Assembly: GCF_902498195.1 (NCBI RefSeq)
Contig: NZ_CABVIY010000005.1
Location: forward strand, 124,001 to 188,000
DNA from: Pseudomonas fluorescens
GTDB lineage: Bacteria > Pseudomonadota > Gammaproteobacteria > Pseudomonadales > Pseudomonadaceae
Direction of reading: 5' to 3'
DNA length: 64,000 nucleotides
Of the stretch, positions 49,698-58,967 are shown piece after piece. The notes beneath the pieces were generated by a model. It ran no database searches. It was given only the letters and a program-made list of their open reading frames with translations, and was not told the origin of the DNA. Made by a program: the position numbers and the translations under genes. The first letter of the stretch is position 1. Each line of letters begins with the position of its first letter.

Positions 49698-50872
49698 CAG
49701 CGACTCTCCCTGGTACGTGCTTGCTGTTGCTGCAGATCAGCTGCCGCACGTGCATTCGCTTCATTGCTGGTGGCCGCTGCACCTGTCATCGGCGTGCTGG
49801 TGGTGCGGCCACTGCTGTCGATCATCTTGTCCAGCGGCAGGTACAGCAGATTGCTCTGCCCGTTCTTGTTGCCGGTCACGAGAACCTTGCTGGTATTGCT
49901 GAAGACTTCCTGCATGGTGTCCAGGTACAGACGCTGGCGGGTGACTTCAGGTGCCTTGCGGTACTCGGCGACCAGCTTGGTGAAGCGATCGGCCTCACCC
50001 TTGGCGCGCGAGACGGTTTCGTCACGGTAGCCATTGGCATCTTCGAGAATGCGCTGGGCCTGACCACGGGCTTCCGGCACGACGCCGTTGGCATAGGTTT
50101 CAGCCTGGTTGCGCGAACGCTGCTCGTCTTCACGGGCACGGATCACGTCATCGAAGGCTTCCTGCACTTCACGCGGTGCCGCTGCGCTCTGTACGTTGAC
50201 CTGGGTCACGGTGATACCGGTGCGATAGGTATCCATGAAGCGTTGCAGACGCTCCTTGATTTCGCTGGCCATCAATTCACGACCTTCGGTCAGGACCTGG
50301 TCCATCGCGGTGGAGCCCACAACATGGCGCAGGGCGCTGTCGGTCGCGTGCTGCAGGCTGATTTCCGGCTGATCGACGCTCAGCACGAAATCCTGCAGGT
50401 TGCTGATCTTGTACTGCACGGTCAGCGGCACTTCGACGATATTTTCGTCTTCAGTCAGCATCTGGCCCTGCTTGGTGTACGCACGCTCACGCGTCACGTT
50501 CTCCATGTACTTCTTGTCGATCGGCGGGAAATAGATGTTCAGGCCCGGGCCGACGGTCTCGTAGTACTTGCCGAAGCGCAGCACCACGGCTTGCTCCTGT
50601 TCGTCCACTACATAGACCGCGCTGTACAGCCATACGGCTGCCAATACGACCAGGCCGATGCCGAGCAGGCCGCCGAAGCCGCCACTCTTGCCCGAGCCAC
50701 CGCCGTCATCACCCCGTTTCTTACCACCACCGAACAACCCGTTCAGGCTTTCCTGCAGCTTTCGGAAGGCCTCGTCGAGATCTGGCGGCCCCTTGCGATC
50801 GCCGTTATTACGGCGCTTGCCACCCCAAGGATCCTGATTATTCGAGTTGCCACCCGGCTCATTCCAAGCCAT
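49697..50872 (-). CDS. hflK: HflK, modulator of FtsH protease
   Basis: The protein is 391 aa. A glycine- and asparagine-rich cytoplasmic N-terminus (MAWNEPGGNSNNQDPWGGKR) is followed by a membrane helix (LLGIGLVVLAAVWLYSAVYV) and an SPFH domain. The C-terminal tail is Gln-rich and disordered. It assembles with HflC around FtsH. GGAGAG precedes the ATG at 50872; the longer frame to 50908 is rejected. A 96-bp gap separates it from hflX. Confidence 0.95.
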   Translation of the reverse strand: MAWNEPGGNSNNQDPWGGKRRNNGDRKGPPDLDEAFRKLQESLNGLFGGGKKRGDDGGGSGKSGGFGGLLGIGLVVLAAVWLYSAVYVVDEQEQAVVLRFGKYYETVGPGLNIYFPPIDKKYMENVTRERAYTKQGQMLTEDENIVEVPLTVQYKISNLQDFVLSVDQPEISLQHATDSALRHVVGSTAMDQVLTEGRELMASEIKERLQRFMDTYRTGITVTQVNVQSAAAPREVQEAFDDVIRAREDEQRSRNQAETYANGVVPEARGQAQRILEDANGYRDETVSRAKGEADRFTKLVAEYRKAPEVTRQRLYLDTMQEVFSNTSKVLVTGNKNGQSNLLYLPLDKMIDSSGRTTSTPMTGAAATSNEANARAAADLQQQQARTRESR

Positions 50873-50968
50873 AGCGCTCTCCATCTGATAAAGCAAAGAC
50901 GCACCCACGGCGCGCCGACCAATGCTACAGAATGCCTGTCACCGCGGCACAACCGCTTTCTCAGGCTT

Positions 50969-52270
50969 TTATTGCAAAGTGTGTTGCTCGATGAATTCCA
51001 TCGGCTGCAATCCTTCGCGGCTTACCAGTCGATTCAACTCGACCCGGGGCAAACGAACGGCCAGCAAACTGATGCCTTCTTCGTCGTGTTCTTCTTTTTG
51101 CACCGCACCGAGTTCGAAAAACTGCGCACGCAGTCGAGCGAATCGTTGGGGCAAGCGCAGCGTACCGATAAACAAATCACTGCCGAGTAACTCGGCAATG
51201 GCTTGCTCAAGCAACTCCAGTCCAGTGCCATCACGTGCCGACAGCCAGACCCGCTGGGGCTTGCCGTGTTCGTCGCGCTGAATTTGTGGCTCAACGCCTT
51301 CAAGCAAATCGAGTTTGTTATAGACCTCGAGGATCGGCAAGTCCTGGGCACCAATCTCGCCCAGTACCACCATCACCTGCTCGATCTGCAACATGCGATC
51401 AGGCTCGGCCGCATCGATCACGTGCAACAACAGGTCGGAGTTGCTCGACTCTTCGAGGGTAGACCGAAATGCCTCGACCAGCTTGTGGGGCAAGTGGCGA
51501 ATGAAACCTACAGTGTCCGCCAGCACAATCGGCCCCAGATCGTCCAGATCCAGACGACGCAGGGTCGGGTCCAGCGTGGCAAACAACTGGTCGGCCGCGT
51601 ACACGTCGGATTTCGTCACGTTATTGAACAGCGTGGATTTACCGGCGTTGGTGTACCCCACCAGGGACACGGTCGGGATATCGGCACGCGAACGGCCACG
51701 TCGCGACTGTTCGCGCTGGCTACGCACCTTCTCCAGCCGGCCCTTGATCTGTCGCAGGCGAACCCGCAGCAGACGGCGGTCGGTTTCCAGTTGGGTTTCA
51801 CCCGGGCCACGCATGCCGATACCGCCACCCTGACGCTCAAGGTGGGTCCAGCCACGAACCAGCCGGGTGCTCATGTGGTCAAGCTGGGCCAGTTCTACCT
51901 GGAGCTTGCCTTCATGAGTTCGGGCGCGCTGGGCGAAAATATCGAGAATAAGACCGGTACGATCAATCACGCGACACTCGAAGACACGTTCGAGGTTACG
52001 TTCCTGACTGGGCGTGAGGACGTGATTGAAAATCACGAGATCAGCTTCTTCAGCTTTGACCAGGTCGCGCAGTTCCTCGACCTTGCCGCTGCCGATCAGG
52101 AATTTGGCGGTTGGCCGATGACGCGGCACGTTAAAAAACGCAACGGTCTCGGCGCCGGCCGAATTTGCCAATTCCTGAAACTCCTGCGGATCTTCGCGCG
52201 CCTCAGGGTCCTGTCCATCCAAGTGAACGAGGATGACTCGCTCACCACCACCGTGGCGCTCAAAGAACAA
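50969..52270 (-). CDS. hflX: Ribosome-associated GTPase HflX
   Basis: The protein is 433 aa. The N-terminal HflX domain contains HVLTPSQERNLERVFECRVI and RTGLILDIFAQRARTHEGKL; the glycine-rich linker GGGIGMRGPGETQLETDRR and G1 GYTNAGKST (205-213) follow. HflX splits stalled ribosomes after heat stress. The start is TTG at 52270 with AGGAG 6 bp upstream, a weak start that may hold expression low. It lies 12 bp after hfq. Confidence 0.93.
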   Translation of the reverse strand: MFFERHGGGERVILVHLDGQDPEAREDPQEFQELANSAGAETVAFFNVPRHRPTAKFLIGSGKVEELRDLVKAEEADLVIFNHVLTPSQERNLERVFECRVIDRTGLILDIFAQRARTHEGKLQVELAQLDHMSTRLVRGWTHLERQGGGIGMRGPGETQLETDRRLLRVRLRQIKGRLEKVRSQREQSRRGRSRADIPTVSLVGYTNAGKSTLFNNVTKSDVYAADQLFATLDPTLRRLDLDDLGPIVLADTVGFIRHLPHKLVEAFRSTLEESSNSDLLLHVIDAAEPDRMLQIEQVMVVLGEIGAQDLPILEVYNKLDLLEGVEPQIQRDEHGKPQRVWLSARDGTGLELLEQAIAELLGSDLFIGTLRLPQRFARLRAQFFELGAVQKEEHDEEGISLLAVRLPRVELNRLVSREGLQPMEFIEQHTLQ

Positions 52271-52282
52271 AGGAGACTCCTA

Positions 52283-52543
52283 TCAGGCGTTACCTGGCTC
52301 AGCATCACCTGCTTCGGATTCGGTTGCGCTAGGCAGACGAATTGGACGAACCGGCACTACTGTAGAGATAGCGTGTTTGTAGACCATCTGGCTGACAGTG
52401 TTCTTCAGCAGGATAACGAACTGGTCGAAAGACTCGATCGTGCCTTGCAGCTTGATCCCGTTGACCAGGTAGATGGACACCCCAACTTTCTCTTTACGTA
52501 AAGTATTCAAGTAAGGGTCTTGTAGCGAATGCCCTTTTGACAT
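52283..52543 (-). CDS. hfq: RNA chaperone Hfq
   Basis: The protein is 86 aa. Sm1 (VSIYLVNGIKLQGTIESFDQ) and Sm2 (YKHAISTVVPVRP) are intact, with Gln8, Phe42-type and Lys56/His57 residues of the proximal RNA face in place. The C-terminal tail is short, as in pseudomonads. AAGGAG precedes the ATG at 52543. It guides small RNAs and, with Crc, catabolite repression in Pseudomonas. It lies 94 bp after miaA, enough room for its own promoter. Confidence 0.97.
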   Translation of the reverse strand: MSKGHSLQDPYLNTLRKEKVGVSIYLVNGIKLQGTIESFDQFVILLKNTVSQMVYKHAISTVVPVRPIRLPSATESEAGDAEPGNA

Positions 52544-52637
52544 GTGCCGCACTCCTTTAAGGATTCAATATAAAAAATAGGTAAACAGATGACTTGTGGC
52601 CGTCACACCCCCAAGGATAGACGGCAATTGCAAGGAC

Positions 52638-53609
52638 TCAGCTCAATATGGAGATGGTCCCCAGGTATTTCAAGGCGCGCGGCAGATTGTCGCAATCCAG
52701 GCTGTCCAGCCAATGCAGATCAGCCCAACTGCGCAACCAGGTGAACTGGCGCTTCGCCAATTGTCGCGTGGCAATGATTCCACGCTCCTGCATCTCGGCT
52801 GACGTCAGCTTGCCATCCAGGTAATCCCAGACTTGTCGGTAGCCTACTGCACGTATAGACGGCAACCCGGCATGCAGGTCACTTCGCTCACGCAGGGCTA
52901 CGACCTCGTCGATGAATCCCTGTTCCAACATTAAAGTGAATCTTTGTTTAATTCGCTCGTGCAGTACCTGGCGATTTGCCGGGGCAATCGCCAAGTTCGC
53001 GACAGTATAGGGCAATTGTTGCTGTCCCGAAGCGGCTGCTTCAGTACTTTGCGCAGATTGTTGCAAACGCAGGGCAGTCATGCTCTGACCGCTGACGCGA
53101 TAAACTTCCAATGCTCGACTGAGTCGCTGCGGATCGTTCGGATGAATCCGCGCGGCAGAGACCGGGTCGATCACCGCCAATTGTTCGTGCAGGGCTTGCC
53201 AGCCAAGGCGTGCAGCCTCTTCTTCGATTTGCGCGCGCACGTGCGGGTCGGCGGCGGGCATGTCGGCCAGGCCTTCGAGCAAAGCCTTGTAGTAGAGCAT
53301 TGTGCCGCCTACCAACAGCGGAATTTTTCCACGCGCGGTGATATCGGCCATGGCCTCAAGGGCGTCACGACGAAAATCCGCGGCCGAATAGCTCTCAGCC
53401 GGGTCGAGAATATCGATCAAACGGTGCGGAAATTGCGTCAAAAGCTCTTTCGACGGTTTGGCGGTGCCGATGTCCATGCCCCGGTAGACCAGCGCCGAGT
53501 CAACGCTGATCAGCTCGCAGGGCAGCACCTTGGTGAGCTCGATGGCCAGGTCGGTCTTGCCCGCGGCGGTCGGGCCCATCAGAAAAATCGCCGGTGGGAA
53601 TTGGCTCAT
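52638..53609 (-). CDS. miaA: tRNA dimethylallyltransferase MiaA
   Basis: The protein is 323 aa. P-loop GPTAAGKT lies at about residue 11-18, followed by ISVDSALVYRGMDIGTAKPS. It adds the dimethylallyl group to A37 of tRNAs reading codons that start with U. The ATG at 53609 overlaps the mutL stop; the longer frame to 53684 runs inside mutL and is not supported. Confidence 0.96.
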   Translation of the reverse strand: MSQFPPAIFLMGPTAAGKTDLAIELTKVLPCELISVDSALVYRGMDIGTAKPSKELLTQFPHRLIDILDPAESYSAADFRRDALEAMADITARGKIPLLVGGTMLYYKALLEGLADMPAADPHVRAQIEEEAARLGWQALHEQLAVIDPVSAARIHPNDPQRLSRALEVYRVSGQSMTALRLQQSAQSTEAAASGQQQLPYTVANLAIAPANRQVLHERIKQRFTLMLEQGFIDEVVALRERSDLHAGLPSIRAVGYRQVWDYLDGKLTSAEMQERGIIATRQLAKRQFTWLRSWADLHWLDSLDCDNLPRALKYLGTISILS

Positions 53610-55519
53610 CAACGACCGCGCAAGAACAGTTTGTCCAGATCGTCCAGGCCCAATTGGGTCCAGGTCGGTCGGCCATGGTTGCATTGACCGCTGCGCTCGG
53701 TGTTCTCCATATCACGCAGCAGACCGTTCATTTCCGGCAAGGCCAGGCGTCGATTCGCCCGGACCGCGCCGTGGCAGGCCATGGTGCCCAGCAGTTCGTT
53801 CAGGTGTGCCTGAATGCGGTCGCTGGTGCCGTATTCCATCAGGTCGGCCAGCACATCACCGACCAGTCGATTGGCCTCGGCCTGCTTGAGCAAGGCCGGA
53901 ATCTGCCGGATCGCCAGGGTTTCCGGGCCGAGGCGCTGCAATTCGAAGCCCAGGCGCTGGAACCAGGCGACGTGTTCTTCGGCGCAATCGGCTTCGCGCT
54001 GACTGACCGCCAGCGACTCGGGCACCAGCAATGGCTGGCCACTGAGACCCTCGTTGGCCATGGCGACTTTCAGGCGTTCATACATGATGCGCTCGTGGGC
54101 GGCGTGCATGTCGACCAGCACCAGCCCCTGGGCGTTCTCCGAAAGAATATAGATGCCTTTGAGCTGCGCCAGCGCATAACCCAGCGGCGGGATATCGCCC
54201 TGCCCGTCTGGCAGCGCTGACGCGTTGGCTTCGGGCAGCGGCGCGAAGAACTCGCGATAGGCAGCCTGCGCTTCAGCCACTGGGACAGTGGATTGCGGCC
54301 GCGGTGTGTACTGATATTGATAGCCCGCGCCAGCGCCCGAGCCAGCCGGCGCATTGAATGAGGGTTGCGCCTGAGGCTGCTCCAGCAGTGCATTGGCCGC
54401 CAGGCGCATTTCACCCTGTGGACCAAACTCACCGGCTTCGAGCCCGGTAGGCCGGACAATCGCTGTCGCCACCGGTGCGGCCAGATGATCTTCCGGCCGG
54501 ACATCGCCCAAGGCGCGGTGAAGGGTGCCATAAAGGAAATCGTGAACCATGCGCCCGTCGCGAAAGCGCACTTCGTGCTTCGTTGGGTGCACGTTCACGT
54601 CAACGCCCGCCGGATCGACTTCGAAAAACAGCACGAACGTCGGATGCCGGCCATTGAACAGCACGTCGCGATAGGCCTGGCGCACCGCATGGGCCACCAG
54701 TTTGTCGCGTACCGCACGGCCATTGACGAAGAAGTACTGCAAATCCGCCTGGCTGCGGTTAAAGGTCGGCAACCCGACCCAGCCCCACAGATGCAGGCCG
54801 TTGCGTTCGATTTCGATCGGCAGCGCCTGTTCGAGGAAACCCGGACCACAAATCGCCGACACTCGCCGGGCACGCGCCGCATCATCGCGGGCTTCGTGCA
54901 GGCTGAGGATGGTCTTGCCGTTGTGGCGCAAATGGAACGCCACATCAAAGCGTGCGAGGGCCAGGCGCCTGATCACTTCTTGCAGATGATCGAATTCGGT
55001 TTTTTCGGTCTTGAGAAACTTGCGTCGCGCCGGCGTGTTGAAGAACAGGTCGCGGACTTCGACGGAAGTCCCCACCGGGTGCGCCGCCGGCTGTACGCGA
55101 GGCGCCATGTCCCGGCCTTCGGTCTCGACCTGCCAGGCCTGATCGGCATCGCGGGTGCGTGACGTCAGGGTCAGGCGCGCCACGGAACTGATCGACGCCA
55201 GGGCCTCACCGCGAAAGCCCAGGCTCATGACCTGCTCGAGATCTTCCAGGTTGCGGATCTTGCTGGTGGCATGTCGCGCCAGGGCCAGCGGCAGGTCGTC
55301 GGCGGAAATACCGCTGCCATCGTCGCGCACCCGCAGCAATTTGACGCCGCCCTGCTCGACATCGACATCGATGCGTTTGGCGCCGGAGTCGAGGCTGTTT
55401 TCCAGCAACTCCTTGATCACCGAGGCCGGGCGTTCAACCACCTCACCGGCGGCAATCTGGTTCGCCAGTCGAGGGCTGAGCAGCTCGATGCGGGCCGCGT
55501 TGGTCAACTCCTGGCTCAT
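53609..55519 (-). CDS. mutL: DNA mismatch repair protein MutL
   Basis: The protein is 636 aa. The GHKL ATPase domain is clear (QIAAGEVVERPASVIKELLE, SGAKRIDVDVEQGG, DDGSGI, TSKI, LGFRGEAL, GTSVEVRDLFFNTPARRKFL), then a proline/glutamine-rich linker and the C-terminal dimerisation domain (DMHAAHERIMYERL). The linker-to-end part lacks the DQHAxxExxxE-type endonuclease motif, as in MutH-type systems, although pseudomonads also lack MutH. Its ATG overlaps the amiB stop by four bases. Confidence 0.95.
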   Translation of the reverse strand: MSQELTNAARIELLSPRLANQIAAGEVVERPASVIKELLENSLDSGAKRIDVDVEQGGVKLLRVRDDGSGISADDLPLALARHATSKIRNLEDLEQVMSLGFRGEALASISSVARLTLTSRTRDADQAWQVETEGRDMAPRVQPAAHPVGTSVEVRDLFFNTPARRKFLKTEKTEFDHLQEVIRRLALARFDVAFHLRHNGKTILSLHEARDDAARARRVSAICGPGFLEQALPIEIERNGLHLWGWVGLPTFNRSQADLQYFFVNGRAVRDKLVAHAVRQAYRDVLFNGRHPTFVLFFEVDPAGVDVNVHPTKHEVRFRDGRMVHDFLYGTLHRALGDVRPEDHLAAPVATAIVRPTGLEAGEFGPQGEMRLAANALLEQPQAQPSFNAPAGSGAGAGYQYQYTPRPQSTVPVAEAQAAYREFFAPLPEANASALPDGQGDIPPLGYALAQLKGIYILSENAQGLVLVDMHAAHERIMYERLKVAMANEGLSGQPLLVPESLAVSQREADCAEEHVAWFQRLGFELQRLGPETLAIRQIPALLKQAEANRLVGDVLADLMEYGTSDRIQAHLNELLGTMACHGAVRANRRLALPEMNGLLRDMENTERSGQCNHGRPTWTQLGLDDLDKLFLRGR

Positions 55520-56946
55520 TCTTTGGCTGCCAGTTCAGTGCCGGGGATGGTCAAGTGCTGACCAACCTTCAGCTCGTCGCTCGCCAGGTTGTTGGCACTG
55601 CGCAGCGTGGCCGGCGACACCTGGTAACGCACGGCGATCATCGCCAGCGTCTCGCCCGGGTTTACCCGATGGTCGCGCGGACCCTGGGCGATTTTCCCGG
55701 AGTCACGCAGCCAGGCAATGTAAGTGCCTGGTGGCGGATTTTGCTGGAAGAACTGACGCACGCCGCTGCTGATGGAGCGTGCCAGCGCCTGCTGGTGGCT
55801 GGACGCGGCGAGCTTGGACGCTTCGTTGGCGTTGGAGATGAACCCGGTTTCTACCAGGATCGACGGAATGTCTGGCGACTTCAGCACCATGAACCCGGCT
55901 TGCTCAACCCGTTGCTTGTGCAGCGGCGTGACCCGACCGATGTTGCTCAAGACTTTCTGACCGACGTTGAGGCTGGAGGTCAGGGACGCGGTCATCGACA
56001 GATCGAGCAGCACGCCGGCGAGCATGCGGTCCTTGTCGTCCAGGCTGACGTTGCCGGCCCCCCCGATCAGGTCGGAACGGTTTTCACTGTCGGCCAGCCA
56101 GCGCGCGGTTTCAGACGTTGCGCCGCGATCCGACAGCGCGAACACCGAGGCACCGAAAGCGGCGGCCGAAGGCGCGGCGTCGGCGTGGATCGATACGAAC
56201 AGGTCCGCACCCTTCTTGCGGGCGATCTCGGTACGCCCGCGCAACGGAATGAAGTAGTCGCCGGTACGGGTCAGCTCGGCGCGGAACCCCTTGATGCCGT
56301 TGACCTGGCGTTGCAATTCGCGGGCAATCTGCAGCACCACGTCTTTTTCACGCTGACCGCGAGAACCGGAAGCCCCCGGGTCTTCACCGCCGTGACCGGC
56401 ATCGATGACCACAATGATGTCGCGCTTGCCCGCCGGGGCTGGCGGCAATTTGATTGCAGGTTCGGTCGGCGTGACCGGTACGGCCGGCACCGTGGCCACC
56501 GATGGCGTCGGCGCGGGAGGCGGCGCAGCGTCGGACGGGTTATCGAACAGGTCGACCACCAGTCGGTTGCCGTACTGGGCGTTGGGAGCCAGGGAGAAGC
56601 TTTTCGGGGTGACGGCCTTTTTCAGGTCGATGACCACTCGCAGGTCGGTCGGCGTGCGCTGGGCCGAACGCATCGCCGTGATCGGGGTATTGGCGCTATT
56701 GACGTTCAACGGTGCACCCAGGGTGGCGCCATTGATGTCGATGACCAGGCGATCCGGAGCCGTCAGGGTAAAGACGCTATGCTGCACCGGACCTGTCAGG
56801 TCGAACACCAGCCGTGTGTTGTCCGGCGCTCGCCACAGGCGAACGCTGTTGACCTTCGTCTCGGCCACAGCGTCGACGGTCACCGCCAGAAACATCACCC
56901 CTACGGCAGCCACCAACGCGCGAAAGCGCATACCTAACCCCATCAT
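55516..56946 (-). CDS. amiB: N-acetylmuramoyl-L-alanine amidase AmiB with C-terminal LysM
   Basis: The protein is 476 aa. A signal peptide (MRFRALVAAVGVMFLAVTVD, then AVAE) leads into an AMIN domain (VNSVRLWRAPDNTRLVFDLT), a Pro-rich linker, the zinc amidase catalytic domain (VIDAGHGGEDPGASG, LFVSIHADA, LVETGFISN) and a C-terminal LysM (VNPGETLAMIAVRYQVSPAT). It cleaves peptidoglycan stem peptides at the division septum. The first ATG (56946) directly follows the tsaE stop; an in-frame ATG at 56931 gives a shorter, equally good signal peptide. Confidence 0.94.
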   Translation of the reverse strand: MMGLGMRFRALVAAVGVMFLAVTVDAVAETKVNSVRLWRAPDNTRLVFDLTGPVQHSVFTLTAPDRLVIDINGATLGAPLNVNSANTPITAMRSAQRTPTDLRVVIDLKKAVTPKSFSLAPNAQYGNRLVVDLFDNPSDAAPPPAPTPSVATVPAVPVTPTEPAIKLPPAPAGKRDIIVVIDAGHGGEDPGASGSRGQREKDVVLQIARELQRQVNGIKGFRAELTRTGDYFIPLRGRTEIARKKGADLFVSIHADAAPSAAAFGASVFALSDRGATSETARWLADSENRSDLIGGAGNVSLDDKDRMLAGVLLDLSMTASLTSSLNVGQKVLSNIGRVTPLHKQRVEQAGFMVLKSPDIPSILVETGFISNANEASKLAASSHQQALARSISSGVRQFFQQNPPPGTYIAWLRDSGKIAQGPRDHRVNPGETLAMIAVRYQVSPATLRSANNLASDELKVGQHLTIPGTELAAKE

Positions 56947-57417
56947 CTATTTGGATTCCAATGCCAAAGCGGCACACCACGACTCGCCGCGCGAGCCCTG
57001 GGATAAAATTTTCAGCGAACGCCCGCTGTCTTGCGGGCTAATGGTAATGGTCAGGTCGGGCTTTGGCAAAAAGCCTGCACCTTTATCGGGCCATTCGATC
57101 AGGCACAGTGCGTCGTCTTCGAAATAGTCGCGGATACCCAGGAATTCCAGCTCTTCGGGATCAACCAGGCGATACAGGTCGAAATGGAAGGCGCGAATGT
57201 CGCCGATCTCGTAAGGCTCGACCAGGGTGAAGGTCGGGCTTTTTACCGCCCCGACGTGCCCCAGGCCACGGATGATGCCCCGGGACAGCGTGGTTTTCCC
57301 CGCCCCCAGATCCCCCTCGAGAAAAATCAGACCGTGCCCTTTTGTCGTGTGGGCGATACGTGCGCCAAACGCGGTCATCGCCTCTTCATCAGCCAGGTAC
57401 AGGGTTACTTCAGACAC
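56947..57417 (-). CDS. tsaE: tRNA threonylcarbamoyladenosine ATPase subunit TsaE
   Basis: The protein is 156 aa. P-loop GDLGAGKTT lies in the first third, and SPTFTLVEPYEIGDIRAFHF and IEWPDKG follow. It works with TsaB, TsaD and TsaC in t6A37 synthesis. The start codon is GTG at 57417, overlapping the end of nnr by 13 bp. Confidence 0.95.
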   Translation of the reverse strand: MSEVTLYLADEEAMTAFGARIAHTTKGHGLIFLEGDLGAGKTTLSRGIIRGLGHVGAVKSPTFTLVEPYEIGDIRAFHFDLYRLVDPEELEFLGIRDYFEDDALCLIEWPDKGAGFLPKPDLTITISPQDSGRSLKILSQGSRGESWCAALALESK

Positions 57418-58904
57418 GGTGCATGCTCCTCCAACAACTGACGAATGGCTGGAATCAGATCACTGGCCGCCAGCCCGCGGCCACATTTACCTTGTTGCTC
57501 GCCCGCATTGGCGTGCAGCCAGACCGCCAGGCAGGTCGCATCGAACGCGTCCATGCCCTGGGCCAGCAATGCGCCGACCAGCCCGGCCAGCACATCCCCC
57601 AAACCGGCGGTGGCCATGGCGGGATGCCCCTGATGACACACGGCCAACCGCCCGTCGGGACTGGCGATCAGGCTGCCGGCCCCCTTGAGCACCACCACGG
57701 CTGTATATTTTTTGCTCAACGCATGGGCCGCCGCAGGGCGATCGGCCTGAACTTGCGCGGTGCTCATGCCCAGTAACCGCGCCGCCTCGCCAGGATGCGG
57801 GGTGATCACGCAATCCTTGGGTAGATTCACGCGTTCCTCGGCCAACAGATTCAGCGCATCGGCGTCCCAGACTTGCGGCAGTGGCGCGTTGGCCGCGGCC
57901 GACAACAGGCCGCGTCCCCAGGCGCCCTGACCCAGGCCTGGACCGACGACCAGTACGGACACCTTCTGCAGCAATCCCATCAACTGATTGGCCGACGAAG
58001 TGCCCAGCACCATCGCCTCGGGGATTCTGGCCAGCGCGGCAGGCACGTGTTCGCTACGGGTCGCCACCGAGACCATGCCCGCCCCACTGCGCAGCGCACT
58101 TTGCGCACTCAGCAGGATCGCCCCACCCAGGCCACGATCACCGCCGATCAGCAGCACATGACCGAATTTGCCTTTATGGGAGGTGGGTGTTCGCGGGGCC
58201 AGCCGGGGCAAATTGCTGGTCGTCAGTCGACGGGCACTGGTCGGCGCGGCTTCAAGCAGCGGCGGATCGGCGTGCAGGTCGTTGAAGACCAGCTCACCCA
58301 CCACGTCCGCCGCATCGCCGGTGAACAACCCCAGTTTCAAGCCGATGAAGGTGACCGTCAGATCGGCCCGGATCGCGCAGCCGAGGATGCGACCCGTATC
58401 GGCGCATAACCCGGAAGGGATATCCACCGCCGCCACTGGCAATCCGCTGGCATTGATTGCCGCGATGACGCTGGCGTACGGCTCGCGTACGTCACCGGTC
58501 AGCCCGGTGCCGAGCAAGGCGTCCAGCACCAGGCCGCGAAGCCCGGATGGCGCGCACCAGGTTTCGATGAAAACGTTTTCGAACAGTGCCTCGGCATGGG
58601 CCAGCGCCGCATCCCCGCCTAGCCGCTGCGGATCACCCGCTGCGAGTACCCGCACCGACCACCCGGCACGCTTGGCCAGCACCGCCACCAGATAACCGTC
58701 GCCGGCGTTGTTGCCATGACCGGCGACAACGGTCAACTCGTTTGCCGTCGGCCACTCACGCACCAGCGCACGCCAGGTTGCCCGCGCCGCGCGCTGCATC
58801 AGTTCGAAGCCCGGTGTGCCGGCCGCGATCAGGCTCGCATCGAGCCCTCGGACCTGCACGGCGCTGTACAGCGCGTCGGGTAAATCATCTTTAGTGTGCG
58901 GCAT
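57405..58904 (-). CDS. nnr: Bifunctional NAD(P)H-hydrate epimerase / ADP-dependent dehydratase
   Basis: The protein is 499 aa. The N-terminal YjeF epimerase domain (VVAGHGNNAGDGYLVAVLAK, DALLGTGLTGDV, DIPSGLCADTG) is followed by the C-terminal ribokinase-like dehydratase (GHVLLIGGDRGLGGAILLSA, GPGLGQGAWG, ITPHPGEAARLLG, TAGLGDVLAGLVGALLAQG). Together they repair hydrated NADH and NADPH. It is the first gene of the long minus-strand superoperon. Its start is 63 bp from the divergent queG start, so the two share a short promoter region. Confidence 0.95.
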   Translation of the reverse strand: MPHTKDDLPDALYSAVQVRGLDASLIAAGTPGFELMQRAARATWRALVREWPTANELTVVAGHGNNAGDGYLVAVLAKRAGWSVRVLAAGDPQRLGGDAALAHAEALFENVFIETWCAPSGLRGLVLDALLGTGLTGDVREPYASVIAAINASGLPVAAVDIPSGLCADTGRILGCAIRADLTVTFIGLKLGLFTGDAADVVGELVFNDLHADPPLLEAAPTSARRLTTSNLPRLAPRTPTSHKGKFGHVLLIGGDRGLGGAILLSAQSALRSGAGMVSVATRSEHVPAALARIPEAMVLGTSSANQLMGLLQKVSVLVVGPGLGQGAWGRGLLSAAANAPLPQVWDADALNLLAEERVNLPKDCVITPHPGEAARLLGMSTAQVQADRPAAAHALSKKYTAVVVLKGAGSLIASPDGRLAVCHQGHPAMATAGLGDVLAGLVGALLAQGMDAFDATCLAVWLHANAGEQQGKCGRGLAASDLIPAIRQLLEEHAPCLK

Positions 58905-58967
58905 GCGTCTTCAGGCTCCGATGTCTGGCAGAATTATACGCACCTCAGCTCCGGTTTCTCTCGCCTC